DNA of 64,000 nucleotides from Fasciola hepatica (GCA_948099385.1 CANUEZ040000014.1:2790001-2854000); one strand, 5' to 3'; numbered from the stretch's first letter, positions 53,457 to 63,591 are shown. The notes: a model not told the origin generated them from the sequence alone. Made by a program: numbers and translations.

Positions 53457-54871
53457 CTAGGCCTCAGGGTTATCAGCTCCTCCGTCTTCGCTCTCGAGTA
53501 GGTTAATACTGCGTATGTCACGAATGAGCACTCCGTTAGCTGTCTTCAACTTCACCGTTCCTATCATTTCGTCAGTGCTTTTGATGGTTCCCGTAACTAC
53601 TCCCAAAGACCAAGCGCTGAAATGTCTGCGTTCGTCGGCGATCATAACCACGTCCCCAACTTTGAATGGTCTTGTTTTGGCCAGCCACTTCTGTCGAGTC
53701 TGCAAAGCCGGTAGGTACTCCCGCAGCCATCGCCTCCAGAAGACCTTGGCCAGATAGTTCGCTTGCTTCCACCCGTGGAGGTAGCTCCCACGAAGGTTTA
53801 CCGGCCCTTGGAAACCCTCGTTCGACCTTAGCGTCAATAAGTCGTTCGGGGTGAGCGCCAGGTGGGTGGGGTCGCCGTTCAATACTGGAACCAGGGGGCG
53901 GTTGTTCAGGATTCGCTCCACCTCAGTCATGACGGTGTTCAGCGTCTCGTCGTCGGGCGGCTGCTGCTCCATGATTGACAGCAATATCCGTCTGGCGGAC
54001 CGGATCATGCGTTCCCATATGCCGCCTCGGTGGCTGGCCTGTGGGGGTTGAAATGCCATCGAATGCCGTAGGCCACGGTTCGATCCTGCAGTTCGTCCCT
54101 GTTTATGTTCTTGTGCCAACTCCGCAATTCCCGGTGAGCGCCCACAAAGTTCGATCCATTATCTGAGTATATATCGGCCGGTACGCCTCTTCGGTTGATA
54201 AATCTTTGCAAGGCCCGTAGAAAAGAATCGGTCGTCATCGAATGTGCGACTTCTAGGTGTACCGCACGTGACTTCATGCACGTCATGATACATCCGTATC
54301 GCTTTTCTAATCTTTTCCCGCACTTGATCCACAAGGGCCCGAAATAGTCCAACCCGGTGTCACTGAACGGCCACCAGCCCGTAGTCGTCCTGCATTCTGG
54401 TAGTGGGGCCATGAGTTGTTTGCCTGCTGTGGCATTGCGTCTCCTGCATTGCACACACCGTCGGATTACGCGTTTTACAGTCTCTCGTCCTCTCAACAAC
54501 CAAAGACGCTTTCGGATGACACTCGTCACGTGACTTTCCCCGGCATGTCCCTCCACGACGTGGACGTGTTGAATCATTAGCTCTACTACAGGTTGTCTCG
54601 CAGGCAGCAGTATAGGATACTTTGTGTCGGAGTTCAGGTGGGCGTTGGTCAGCCTACCATCCACCCGCGGCAGTCCGTCGATGAGTTTGGGGTTTAAACG
54701 CTTCAGCTCGCCTCTCGGAGATGAAATGTCGTTATTAGTCGGCCCCACTTCTTCCGCCCTCTTGAGGTCTCGGGCGAAAGCCTCGCGTTGTATCATTCTG
54801 AAAATATCGTACTCTGCCGCTTGTAGCTCATCGGGACCTATCGGGCCGACCCGTATCCCACCTGAGGGCCG
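53457..54871 (-). pseudogene. BEL integrase half, unit 3, same frameshift
   Basis: As unit 1, including the tail variant ADERRHF and the five-base run at 54043-54047. It therefore pairs with unit 1 in the integrase tail but with unit 4 in the 3' UTR. Confidence 0.93.
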
Positions 54872-55251
54872 TGTTACGAACGTTTGAGCAATGCGTAGCC
54901 AAATTCGCAACGGATCCCGAAATCAGAAGGCGATTATCCGTGATAATTCTACGATACTAGATTATTAAAATCAACAATGACATAAACAATATACATACCT
55001 CAATAATACGATCACAAGGACTCAACAACGAGAAACCGAATGGCAGCGTGTGAGCAGACAGCACGTGCGTCACGCAGGTCCTGAACAAGGATGTGCCAAA
55101 ATAGCGCTCTGGGCGCGAACAAACAACAATTGGTCCAGAAAAACAACCAGTTCGTAAAGACAAGTCAATAGTGTATGGAAATGAGTGATGTTGGGAAAAA
55201 AACACTGAATCGCGAGGGAAAAAGGGGGATTTTCCACGGCCGGCTGTTACA
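54872..55251 (-). repeat. BEL array LTR 4 (3' LTR of the complete element)
   Basis: 380 bp. Left flank CCTGAGGGCCG. Variants: AATGGCAG, GAACAAGG, CATACCTC, AAAAAAACAC, GAAGGCG, GATAATTC, CACGGCC. Confidence 0.93.
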
Positions 55252-55950
55252 CCGCCCACCAAAATCTTCCTGGATCCTTAGCAGAGTCAAAGGTTCGGTA
55301 TAAAGGTACTGATTCTTCCTACCTGCCTAGGCTCTGCTGTCAGTGCGCGCGTCTAATGCTCGTCGTCAACGTTCTACTACTGGTCGCACCTAATCCACTG
55401 GATACATAGACGTGAGACTAGTCTACATCTTCCACAAGACCAAATGACCGATGGCGGGCGCGAAGGGTGACATAGACGTTGTCCTCGTAAGGGGCCGTCC
55501 GGTCCTGGATGTACGTGCTTGAGTGTGTGTGTGTGTGTGCGTGTGTGTGTGCCGGGGTTACAATGAAATCACAGGTATGACTACACGTCAAAGGAGGACT
55601 TTCTGCAATGTCAACAAAAGACCGCGTGGCAAGAAAACGAGTAAATGTAGCATGTGTGTGTGACTTGAGCTCCGCTACTTCCACATATGCAAGGGGCATT
55701 CGGTAGCGTCAACAAAAGGCAAACAAAGAAAACTGTCACATGTATGATGGGTTTACGGGATGTAGAGTGCGTCGTGCATGCGTGTATGTATTGGGATGTA
55801 TAATGGAATCGCACTCATCACCACGTATCGGGAAGAACCTTCTGTAATGTCAATGAAAGGACCGCGAGCACCTTAACGTGTTTGACGGAGATTGTGTGAT
55901 ATATATGGTGTTCCTTTATCCACCTCGATTACCGGTGTGAAAAAGGTTTA
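55252..55950 (-). other. BEL 3' UTR of the complete element
   Basis: Second 3' UTR haplotype, as in unit 3, but with a shorter GT run (55523-55551) and a private GATATATATGG in place of GGTATATATGG. Confidence 0.8.
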
Positions 55951-57356
55951 CTAGGCCTCAGGGTTATCAGCTCCTCCGTCTTCGCTCTCGAGTAGGTTAA
56001 TACTGCGTATGTCACGAATGAGCACTCCGTTAGCTGTCTTCAACTTCACCGTTCCTATCATTTCGTCAGTGCTTTTGATGGTTCCCGTAACTACTCCCAA
56101 AGACCAAGCGCTGAAATGTGCGCGTTCGTCGGCGATCATAACCACGTCCCCAACTTTGAATGGTCTTGTTTTGGCCAGCCACTTCTGTCGAGTCTGCAAA
56201 GCCGGTAGGTACTCCCGCAGCCATCGCCTCCAGAAGACCTTGGCCAGATAGTTCGCTTGCTTCCACCCGTGGAGGTAGCTCCCACGAAGGTTTACCGGCC
56301 CTTGGAAACCCTCGTTCGACCTTAGCGTCAATAAGTCGTTCGGGGTGAGCGCCAGGTGGGTGGGGTCGCCGTTCAATACTGGAACCAGGGGGCGGTTGTT
56401 CAGGATTCGCTCCACCTCAGTCATGACGGTGTTCAGCGTCTCGTCGTCGGGCGGCTGCTGCTCCATGATTGACAGCAATATCCGTCTGGCGGACCGGATC
56501 ATGCGTTCCCATATGCCGCCTCGGTGGCTGGCCTGTGGGGGTTGAAATGCCATCGAATGCCGTAGGCCACGGTTCGATCCTGCAGTTCGTCCCTGTTTAT
56601 GTTCTTGTGCCAACTCCGCAATTCCCGGTGAGCGCCCACAAAGTTCGATCCATTATCTGAGTATATATCGGCCGGTACGCCTCTTCGGTTGATAAATCTT
56701 TGCAAGGCCCGTAGAAAAGAATCGGTCGTCATCGAATGTGCGACTTCTAGGTGTACCGCACGTGACTTCATGCACGTCATGATACATCCGTATCGCTTTT
56801 CTAATCTTTTCCCGCACTTGATCCACAAGGGCCCGAAATAGTCCAACCCGGTGTCACTGAACGGCCACCAGCCCGTAGTCGTCCTGCATTCTGGTAGTGG
56901 GGCCATGAGTTGTTTGCCTGCTGTGGCATTGCGTCTCCTGCATTGCACACACCGTCGGATTACGCGTTTTACAGTCTCTCGTCCTCTCAACAACCAAAGA
57001 CGCTTTCGGATGACACTCGTCACGTGACTTTCCCCGGCATGTCCCTCCACGACGTGGACGTGTTGAATCATTAGCTCTACTACAGGTTGTCTCGCAGGCA
57101 GCAGTATAGGATACTTTGTGTCGGAGTTCAGGTGGGCGTTGGTCAGCCTACCATCCACCCGCGGCAGTCCGTCGATGAGTTTGGGGTTTAAACGCTTCAG
57201 CTCGCCTCTCGGAGATGAAATGTCGTTATTAGTCGGCCCCACTTCTTCCGCCCTCTTGAGGTCTCGGGCGAAAGCCTCGCGTTGTATCATTCTGAAAATA
57301 TCGTACTCTGCCGCTTGTAGCTCATCGGGACCTATCGGGCCGACCGGTATCCGACC
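55951..57356 (-). pseudogene. BEL integrase of the complete element
   Basis: It continues in frame from the pol frame upstream across a TGA at 57357-57359 (LRP-stop-GRIPVGPIGPDEL, where the other copies read LRPSGGIRVGPIG). Domains follow as in unit 1. The frameshift run is at 56537-56541, so the part 57290-56499 carries the HHCC and two Asp regions. The part 56613-55951 carries the Glu region and tail with ADERAHF. Compared with the half-units it differs at GRIP for GGIR beside the junction site. Confidence 0.93.
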
Positions 57357-60275
57357 TCAGGGCCGCAGCCCTTTCATGACTAGTAAATTTCTCTTGAACC
57401 TGGTTAACCAAACTAGCGAACGAAGCATCTTCATCCAGGAAGAAAACCTGACCAGTCGCGATAGAATGGACGACGCTTCGACGACGTTGGTTGCTATCAC
57501 TACGCCTTTGATCTCCAGTTCCACTTCCGTAGGGGGTTTTAATTCGAACACGGGCCAGTCCTGTTTGGGCAATTGCAAGAAGTTTGGCCCTCTCGTCCAC
57601 GTGTCCAGTTGCCTGAAGTTGTTCGCACCTCGGAAGCACAGGTCGGCCGGATTATCGCCAGACCTGACATGACTCCACTGGTGCGTGGCTGATTCATCGT
57701 GGATAATCGTGAGCCGGTTAGCAACGAAAGTACTAAACCGGCTCCGTACGTTGTTAATGTAGTAAAGTACTATCGTTGAATCCGTCCAGAAGCTAACCGA
57801 CCAAATGTAGAGATCGAAACATCTCTTCACAGCATGCACCACCCTGACTGCTAACACGGCTGCGCTGAGTTCAAGGCGTGGGATTGAGACCGACTTCAGT
57901 GGGGCAACGCGGGCTTTGGCGAACAGGATCCTCGTGGTATATTGTCCATCTCCTGCGCACCATCGTCCGTACACCACAGCTCCATAACCGGCTTCGGATG
58001 CATCGGAAAAAGCATGTAGTTCTCCAGTCCGTGTCGTATGGCCAGGAGTCAAACATCGTGGGATTCTTATGTCCCCTAATTTCTTCAAGGTGTTCAAAAA
58101 TTCTTCCCAGTCCAGCCGGTCCCCTCGGTCCAGTGACTGGTCCCAATCAACTTTCTTACGGCACAGCCGCTGCAGCAAGATCTTTCCGGGTAGCAGCCAT
58201 GGTGAGACGAAACCGAGCGGGTCGAACAAACTTGAGACGGCAGATAGTATGCCACGACGGGTTATTGGCAGCTCGGGAACGTTCAGTTCGAAAACAAAAT
58301 CGTCCGTTTCCGCGTCCCATTGTATCCCTAAAGTGCGCTCGATAGGAAGTGGAGAGCCGTCCAAATCTCTTACCCTTTCGGCCTTTTCGTGATACGGGAT
58401 GACCTTCAGCACTTCTGAAGCGTTCGACATCCATTTAGTTAGATGGAAACCGCCCTCTTCCAGCAATCTCGTCAGACCCCTGAACTGCTCTAGAGCTGAT
58501 TCCACATCATCGAATGACCCAAGGTAGTCGTCGACGTAGAAGTTCCTGCTGACGCTTTCTACCACCGTCCGATGTACTAGATCGCCATGTTTGTTCGCTG
58601 ATTCTCGGAGGGCGTAGTTGGCACAAAATGGTGACGATATGGCTCCGAAGGGGTGGACGGTCATCCTATAATTCACCACTGCGTTGTCGCGGTCGCTCCC
58701 TTCCCACCACAGGAAACGCAAAGCATCTCGTTCTCCTACCGGAATCTTCACCTGATGGAACATTTCCCTAATGTCAGCAGACAAAGCCACTTTAACCACT
58801 CTGAAACGGCACAAAACATCGATCAGTGGAGTGGTCCAGTCAGGCCCCTGTAGTAGGCGATCGTTTAACGACTTGCCCTGGAACTTGGCCGCACAGTCGA
58901 AAACCACCCGCAGTTTATTGGGTTTCTTGGGGTTGATAACCGGATGGTGAGGCAGATACCAGATACCCCATTTGCTGTCGGTGTTAACAGGCACCTTTTC
59001 AACGTAACCGAGGGCCTCGTTTCGCTTCATCAAATCCGCGTATCGTTCCCACAGATTCTGGTCTCGAATGAAGCGTTCTTTTAGTCGTAGTAATCGTTGG
59101 AGAACATAGTTTCTGTTGTCAGTCCACGGGTCGACCGGTGTGCGCCATGGGAGGGGAACCTCGAACTGTTTTTTGAGGCCTCTAGTGCCTTGCCGCACCG
59201 TTTGTAGAGCGAAGTGATCCTCTTGAGACAACGTCGGTCTTTCGTCTCCAATGTCATGAAACTCCTTTTCATACAGCCGTTGCAGATGATACTCTATGCG
59301 GTCCGTTCCGGCGGATAAGTAATTCACGGAACCGCGTACCCCTACTGGACCGTATAACATCCAGCCCAGAGCCGTGCGTACGGCATAAGGTGCCTGGCGG
59401 TCGCCCACTCTTTGGTCAAGCACCCAATGCGCCTCTGGCACGTCGCATCCGATGAGGAGATCAACCTCATCATCTTCCCAGTCTACAACGGTTACATCCT
59501 GCAGGTGGGGCCACCGAGTCAAGATTGCGTCCACCGACCTTGGTGCTCGCATGGGAAGATCCGCTAACGTGAATGCCTCCGTTGGTTCAATTTCCTCGTT
59601 AGTTTCTAGAGAGATGAGTTGCAGCCTTAATCTACCGGCAGTCATTACCTGTGTTCCGCCCACCGTGCTCACTGCTAACGACGTCGCACCTTTAGCCAGT
59701 TGGTGTTTGTCGGCAAACCGCTCTTTCACTAAAGTGGTGTCGGATCCACTATCAACGAAAGCCAACGCCTTGACTATCCCAGTCGGAGTCACTACTCCCA
59801 CGGCCACTACGCCTAAACGTACCGGTTTACTGGCAGATTGTGAAGTTGAACAAATCACGCTGGGCTTGGCAATCGCCTCGGATATGGTTATTCTCGCCTG
59901 ATGCAGCAGCCGATGGTGTCTGCCCGTGCAGCCCTCGTAACCACATCGATTCCTTGTTCTACAGGCTGCTGCCCGGTGCGTGATGTTGAGACAGATGAAA
60001 CATGCTCCTGCCATCCTCGCCATTCCCCACCGTTCGTCTATTGTGGCGTTGCCGAACTTGGGGCATTCTGGTAGGCCATGGCTAGTACCACAGGATCTGC
60101 AATTTGGTTTCGCCGTAGCATCTCGTGAAATGACGTGTGTGTTGGTCCAAGGCTGGTACTTTGGATAATCCCGTACAGGGGTTTGGGCTTGGCTAGTACC
60201 GGGCTTGTTTGCTCGGTTGCTGTCCCGGATGAGTCGGCCAAATCTGCTGTCAGCTATCTTCGTTTGCCTGTCCAA
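57357..60275 (-). CDS. BEL/Pao Pol frame: zinc knuckles, protease, RT, RNase H
   Basis: 972 open codons on the minus strand, the best preserved frame in the window. The zinc-knuckle region (residues about 59-125) has CRSCGTSHGLPECPKF, ACFICLNITHRAAAC and RCGYEGCTGRHH. The aspartic protease has ALAFVDSGSDTTLVKERFA near residue 175 (DSG, as is usual for BEL/Pao). The connector has GWMLYGPVGVRGSVNYL. RT has RVVFDCAAKFQGKSLNDRLL near 455, VALSADIREMFHQVKIPVGE (catalytic Asp), and SRNFYVDDYLGSFDDVESAL near 575-590 (YVDD intact). RNase H has ELHAFSDASEAGYGAVVYGR, IPRLELSAAVLAVRVVHAVK and FWTDSTIVLYYINNVRSRFS, then VRSGDNPADLCFRG. The real start is upstream, in gag. The first Met of this frame follows the gag stop, so the frame is part of a polyprotein. 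Confidence 0.93.
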   Translation of the reverse strand: MDRQTKIADSRFGRLIRDSNRANKPGTSQAQTPVRDYPKYQPWTNTHVISRDATAKPNCRSCGTSHGLPECPKFGNATIDERWGMARMAGACFICLNITHRAAACRTRNRCGYEGCTGRHHRLLHQARITISEAIAKPSVICSTSQSASKPVRLGVVAVGVVTPTGIVKALAFVDSGSDTTLVKERFADKHQLAKGATSLAVSTVGGTQVMTAGRLRLQLISLETNEEIEPTEAFTLADLPMRAPRSVDAILTRWPHLQDVTVVDWEDDEVDLLIGCDVPEAHWVLDQRVGDRQAPYAVRTALGWMLYGPVGVRGSVNYLSAGTDRIEYHLQRLYEKEFHDIGDERPTLSQEDHFALQTVRQGTRGLKKQFEVPLPWRTPVDPWTDNRNYVLQRLLRLKERFIRDQNLWERYADLMKRNEALGYVEKVPVNTDSKWGIWYLPHHPVINPKKPNKLRVVFDCAAKFQGKSLNDRLLQGPDWTTPLIDVLCRFRVVKVALSADIREMFHQVKIPVGERDALRFLWWEGSDRDNAVVNYRMTVHPFGAISSPFCANYALRESANKHGDLVHRTVVESVSRNFYVDDYLGSFDDVESALEQFRGLTRLLEEGGFHLTKWMSNASEVLKVIPYHEKAERVRDLDGSPLPIERTLGIQWDAETDDFVFELNVPELPITRRGILSAVSSLFDPLGFVSPWLLPGKILLQRLCRKKVDWDQSLDRGDRLDWEEFLNTLKKLGDIRIPRCLTPGHTTRTGELHAFSDASEAGYGAVVYGRWCAGDGQYTTRILFAKARVAPLKSVSIPRLELSAAVLAVRVVHAVKRCFDLYIWSVSFWTDSTIVLYYINNVRSRFSTFVANRLTIIHDESATHQWSHVRSGDNPADLCFRGANNFRQLDTWTRGPNFLQLPKQDWPVFELKPPTEVELEIKGVVIATNVVEASSILSRLVRFSSWMKMLRSLVWLTRFKRNLLVMKGLRP

Positions 60276-61145
60276 GTATTCAGTCAGGTCTTCGAAGTTG
60301 GCTTCTCTGTCGCCTCGGCTTATCCGTTCAGCTTCTTCCGCCCACCGACCCTGTAGTTCGGGAGAGAGGTGACGGACTATGCCTTACAAAGTGTGCATGG
60401 CGTCTAGGTCAGCCCTGTAACCTAAATGGTCGAGGGCTATTGAACAGTTCTGCATCTTGATCACCAGGTCGGCCATGGTGTAGACGTCGCCCTTGGTTCT
60501 CTTTGCCTCTGCCATCACGCCCTCTATTAGGTTACGGGCTACTTTGAAAGGTTGGCCAAACAAGTCCCTCAGAATCTTTCTTGCCCTTGTGTAGCCTTGT
60601 TCTGGATCGAGCATGGTGCACCCGTCGATAGCTTCTCGCGCTCGGCCTCGGCAGTAGTGAGTAAGGTAAAGAAGCCTTTGCCCAGGGTCGTTTACCTTGT
60701 TTTCAACGAACGTCTCGAACTGTTTGACAAACTTGCAGTATTGCTCAGCTCGCCCGTCGAAAACCGTTAACTCCACTCTAGGCAGATCGATCGATGGTGG
60801 TTTGTATTCGGCGACCGGCGTGGGGTTCCCTACCTTATTGCACTCTAACCTATCGGAAGTGTCGAAGTCCCTGGTCTCATGCTCTCGCTGTTTCTGTGTA
60901 CACTTCTCTGCTTCATGCGCCTGTAGTATAGCAGAAAGTAACTGTTGCTCTAGTTCTAGTATTCTCAGCTTATATAAATCGACGTCCTTACGATCAATAT
61001 TGCTTCCAATAAGACATGAGCTAGCACTGACAGGACTAGGCGATCTAGCATTAACTAAAGAATCATATGTACCCAAAACCTCCCCAGAGACTTGCCGTAT
61101 TACTTCCTGTCCGGATTCGAATGCCTTTGATCCTTTTCTTGGCAT
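60276..61145 (-). pseudogene. BEL/Pao Gag of the complete element, one in-frame stop
   Basis: The start ATG at 61143-61145 gives MPRKGSKAFESGQEVIRQVS; the plus-strand copy at 17535 also starts MPRK, which supports this choice over the upstream in-frame MRIW, which lies inside the LTR. A coiled-coil-like segment (VDLYKLRILELEQQLLSAIL) is followed by PRVELTVFDGRAEQYCKFVK, FVENKVNDPGQRLLYLTHYC, MLDPEQGYTRARKILRDLFG, LVIKMQNCSIALDHLGYRAD and DAMHTL. The stop at 60384-60386 stands where the plus-strand copy has E (HTLEGIVRHLS). The same phase then continues GIVRHLSPEL and DREAN into the pol frame at 60275. A single substitution-type lesion thus separates gag from pol. Confidence 0.92.
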
Positions 61146-61187
61146 TTTGCGTGATTTTTCCTCGTTCCAAATAGATCTATTGAGTAT
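61146..61187 (-). promoter_or_regulatory. BEL leader between 5' LTR and Gag start
   Basis: 42 bp. Minus strand ATACTCAATAGATCTATTTGG follows the LTR end at once, and 17496-17534 of the plus-strand copy has ATACTAAATTGATCAACTTGG at the same place. The segment is conserved but does not begin with the TGG of a canonical 3'-end tRNA primer site; TTGGAAC lies 15-17 bases in. Confidence 0.6.
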
Positions 61188-61564
61188 TGTTACGAACGTT
61201 TGAGCAATGCGTAGCCAAATTCGCAACGGATCCCGAAATCAGAAGACGATTATCCGTGATATTCTACGATACTAGATTATTAAAATAAACAATGACATAA
61301 ACAATATACAAACCTCAATAATACGATCACAAGGACTCAACAACGAGAAACCGAATGGCAGCGTGTGAGCAGACAGCACGTGCGTCACGCAGGTCCTGAG
61401 CAAGGATGTGCCAAAATAGCGCTCTGGGCGCGAACAAACAACAATTGGTCCAGAAAAACAACCAGTTCGTAAAGACAAGTCAATAGTGTATGGAAATGAG
61501 TGATGTTGGGAAAAACACTGAATCGCGAGGGAAAAAGGGGGATTTTCCACGACCGGCTGTTACA
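61188..61564 (-). repeat. BEL array LTR 5 (5' LTR of the complete element)
   Basis: 377 bp. Variants GAAGACG, GATATTC and CACGACC are shared with LTR 6 or the solo LTR but not with LTRs 1-4. It also has AATAAACAATG, like the solo LTR. Right flank GGCCGTAGCC. Confidence 0.93.
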
Positions 61565-63146
61565 GGCCGTAGCCCTTTCATGGCTAGTAAATTTCTCTTG
61601 AACCTGGTTAACCAAACTAGCGAACGAAGCATCTTCATCCAGGAAGAAAACCTGACCAGTCGCGATAGAATGGATGACGCTTCGACGACGTTGGCCACCA
61701 TCACGACGCCTTTGATCTCCAGTTCCACTTCCGTAGGGGGTTTTAATTCGAACACGGGCCAGTCCTGTTTGGGCAATTGCAAGAAGTTTGGCCCTCTCGT
61801 CCACGTGTCCAGTTGTCTGAAGTTGTTCGCACCTCGGGAGCACAGGTCGGCCGGATTATCGCCAGACCTGACATGACTCCACTGGTGCGTGGCCGATTCA
61901 TCGTGGATAATCGTGAGCCGGTTAGCAACGAAAGTACTAAACCGGCTCCGTACGTTGTTAATGTAGTAAAGTACTATCGTTGAATCCGTCCAGAAGCTAA
62001 CCGACCAAATGTAGAGATCGAAACATCTCTTCACAGCATGCACCACCCTGACTGCTAACACGGCTGCGCTGAGTTCAAGGCGTGGGATTGAGACCGACTT
62101 CAGTGGAGCAACGCGGGCTTTGGCGAACAGGATCATCGTGGTATATTGTCCATCTCCTGCGCACCATCGTCCGTACACCACAGCTCCATAACCGGCTTCG
62201 GATGCATCGGAAAAAGCATGTAGTTCTCCAGTCCGTGTCGTATGGCCAGGAGTCAAACATCGTGGGATTCTTATGTCCCCTAATTTCTTCAAGGTGTTCA
62301 AAAATTCTTCCCAGTCCAGCCGGTCCCCTCGGTCCAGTGACTGGTCCCAATCAACTTTCTTACGGCACAGCCGCTGCAGCAAGATCTTTCCGGGTAGCAG
62401 CCATGGTGAGACGAAACCGAGCGGGTCGAACAAACTTGAGACGGCAGATAGTATGCCACGACGGGTTATTGGCAGCTCGGGAACGTTCAGTTCGAAAACA
62501 AAATCGTCCGTTTCCGCGTCCCATTGTATCCCTAAAGTGCGCTCGATAGGAAGTGGAGAGCCGTCCAAATCTCTTACCCTTTCGGCCTTTTCGTGATACG
62601 GGATGATCTTCAGCTCTTCTGAAGCGTTCGACATCCATTTAGTTAGATGGAAACCGCCCTCTTCCAGCAATCTCGTCAGACCCCTGAACTGCTCTAGAGC
62701 TGATTCCACATCATCGAATGACCCAAGGTAGTCGTCGACGTAGAAGTTCCTGCTGACGCTTTCTACCACCGTCCGATGTACTAGATCGCCATGTTTGTTC
62801 GCTGATTCTCGGAGGGCGTAGTTGGCACAAAATGGTGACGATATGGCTCCGAAGGGGTGGACGGTCATCCTATAATTCACCACTGCGTTGTCGCGGTCGC
62901 TCCCTTCCCACCACAGGAAACGCAAAGCATCTCGTTCTCCTACCGGAATCTTCACCTGATGGAACATTTCCCTAATGTCAGCAGACAAAGCCACTTTAAC
63001 CACTCTGAAACGGCACAAAACATCGATCAGTGGAGTGGTCCAGTCAGGCCCCTGTAGTAGGCGATCGTTTAACGACTTGCCCTGGAACTTGGCCGCACAG
63101 TCGAAAACCACCCGCAGTTTGTTGGGTTTCTTGGGGTTGATAACCG
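61565..63146 (-). pseudogene. BEL RT/RNase H half, first right-hand unit
   Basis: Minus-strand frame 63111-61480. It holds RT from VVFDCAAKFQGKSLNDRLLQ through NFYVDDYLGSF (YVDD intact), RNase H (HAFSDASEAGYGAVVY, FWTDSTIVLYYI, NPADLCSRG), and the pre-integrase stretch to MKGLRP. The frame then runs straight into LTR 5 (VTAGRGKSPFFP), so the integrase half is replaced by LTR reading. NPADLCSRG is intact here, while the complete element has CFRG. The upstream part of RT, protease and most of gag are deleted. Confidence 0.92.
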
Positions 63147-63214
63147 GAAGAAGCCTTTGTCCAGGGTCGTTTACCTTGTTTTCAACGAACGTTCCAAATA
63201 GATCTATTGAGTAT
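63147..63214 (-). pseudogene. Gag and leader scrap joining RT to LTR 6
   Basis: It is made of two short pieces of the complete element. AGAAGCCTTTGTCCAGGGTCG...TTTTCAACGAACG corresponds to about 60670-60713 (gag, FVENKVNDPGQRLL). TTCCAAATAGATCTATTGAGTA corresponds to about 61166-61187 (leader). Two deletions of roughly 1.7 kb and 0.45 kb produced it. The breakpoints share one to three bases and show no GT-AG borders. Confidence 0.85.
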
Positions 63215-63591
63215 TGTTACGAACGTTTGAGCAATGCGTAGCCAAATTCGCAACGGATCCCGAAATCAGAAGACGATTATCCGTCGTATTCTACGATACT
63301 AGATTATTAAAATCAACAATGACATAAACAATATACAAACCTCAATAATACGATCACAAGGACTCAACAACGAGAAACCGAATAGCAGCGTGTGAGCAGA
63401 CAGCACGTGCGTCACGCAGGTCCTGAACAAGGATGTGCCAAAATAGCGCTCTGGGCGCGAACAAACAACAATTGGTCCAGAAAAACAACCAGTTCGTAAA
63501 GACAAGTCAATAGTGTATGGAAATGAGTGATGTTGGGAAAAACACTGAATCGCGAGGGAAAAAGGGGGATTTTCCACGACCGGCTGTTACA
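63215..63591 (-). repeat. BEL array LTR 6
   Basis: 377 bp. Variants AATAGCAG, GAACAAGG and CAAACCTC are shared with LTR 1. GAAGACG and CACGACC are shared with LTR 5. CGTATTC is private. Right flank GGCCGTAGCC. Confidence 0.93.

Larger units (their letters stand above)
54872..61564 (-). mobile_element. Complete BEL/Pao element at the core of the array
   Basis: 6693 bp: 5' LTR 61188-61564, leader, one long gag-pol frame (61145 to about 55951), 3' UTR, 3' LTR 54872-55251. It is flanked by GGCCG on both sides (54867-54871 and 61565-61569), a perfect 5-bp duplication inside the pol of another copy. The gag-pol frame is broken by two in-frame stops and the shared integrase frameshift only. The two LTRs differ at about seven places, so they are not a fresh pair. 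Confidence 0.9.

Noticed and set aside
47388..54871. A CRISPR-like or satellite array, given regular 2.49-kb spacing
   Set aside because: The repeats are LTR plus integrase halves of one retroelement, with coding content and target words; the genome is eukaryotic.
57118..57672. Plus-strand open frame of 184 codons opposite the BEL pol
   Set aside because: It is the antisense of integrase and RNase H coding sequence, repeats in every unit and shows no domain.
63147..63214. A spliced BEL mRNA copied back into the genome
   Set aside because: The deleted segments lack GT-AG borders and the joins show short microhomology instead.
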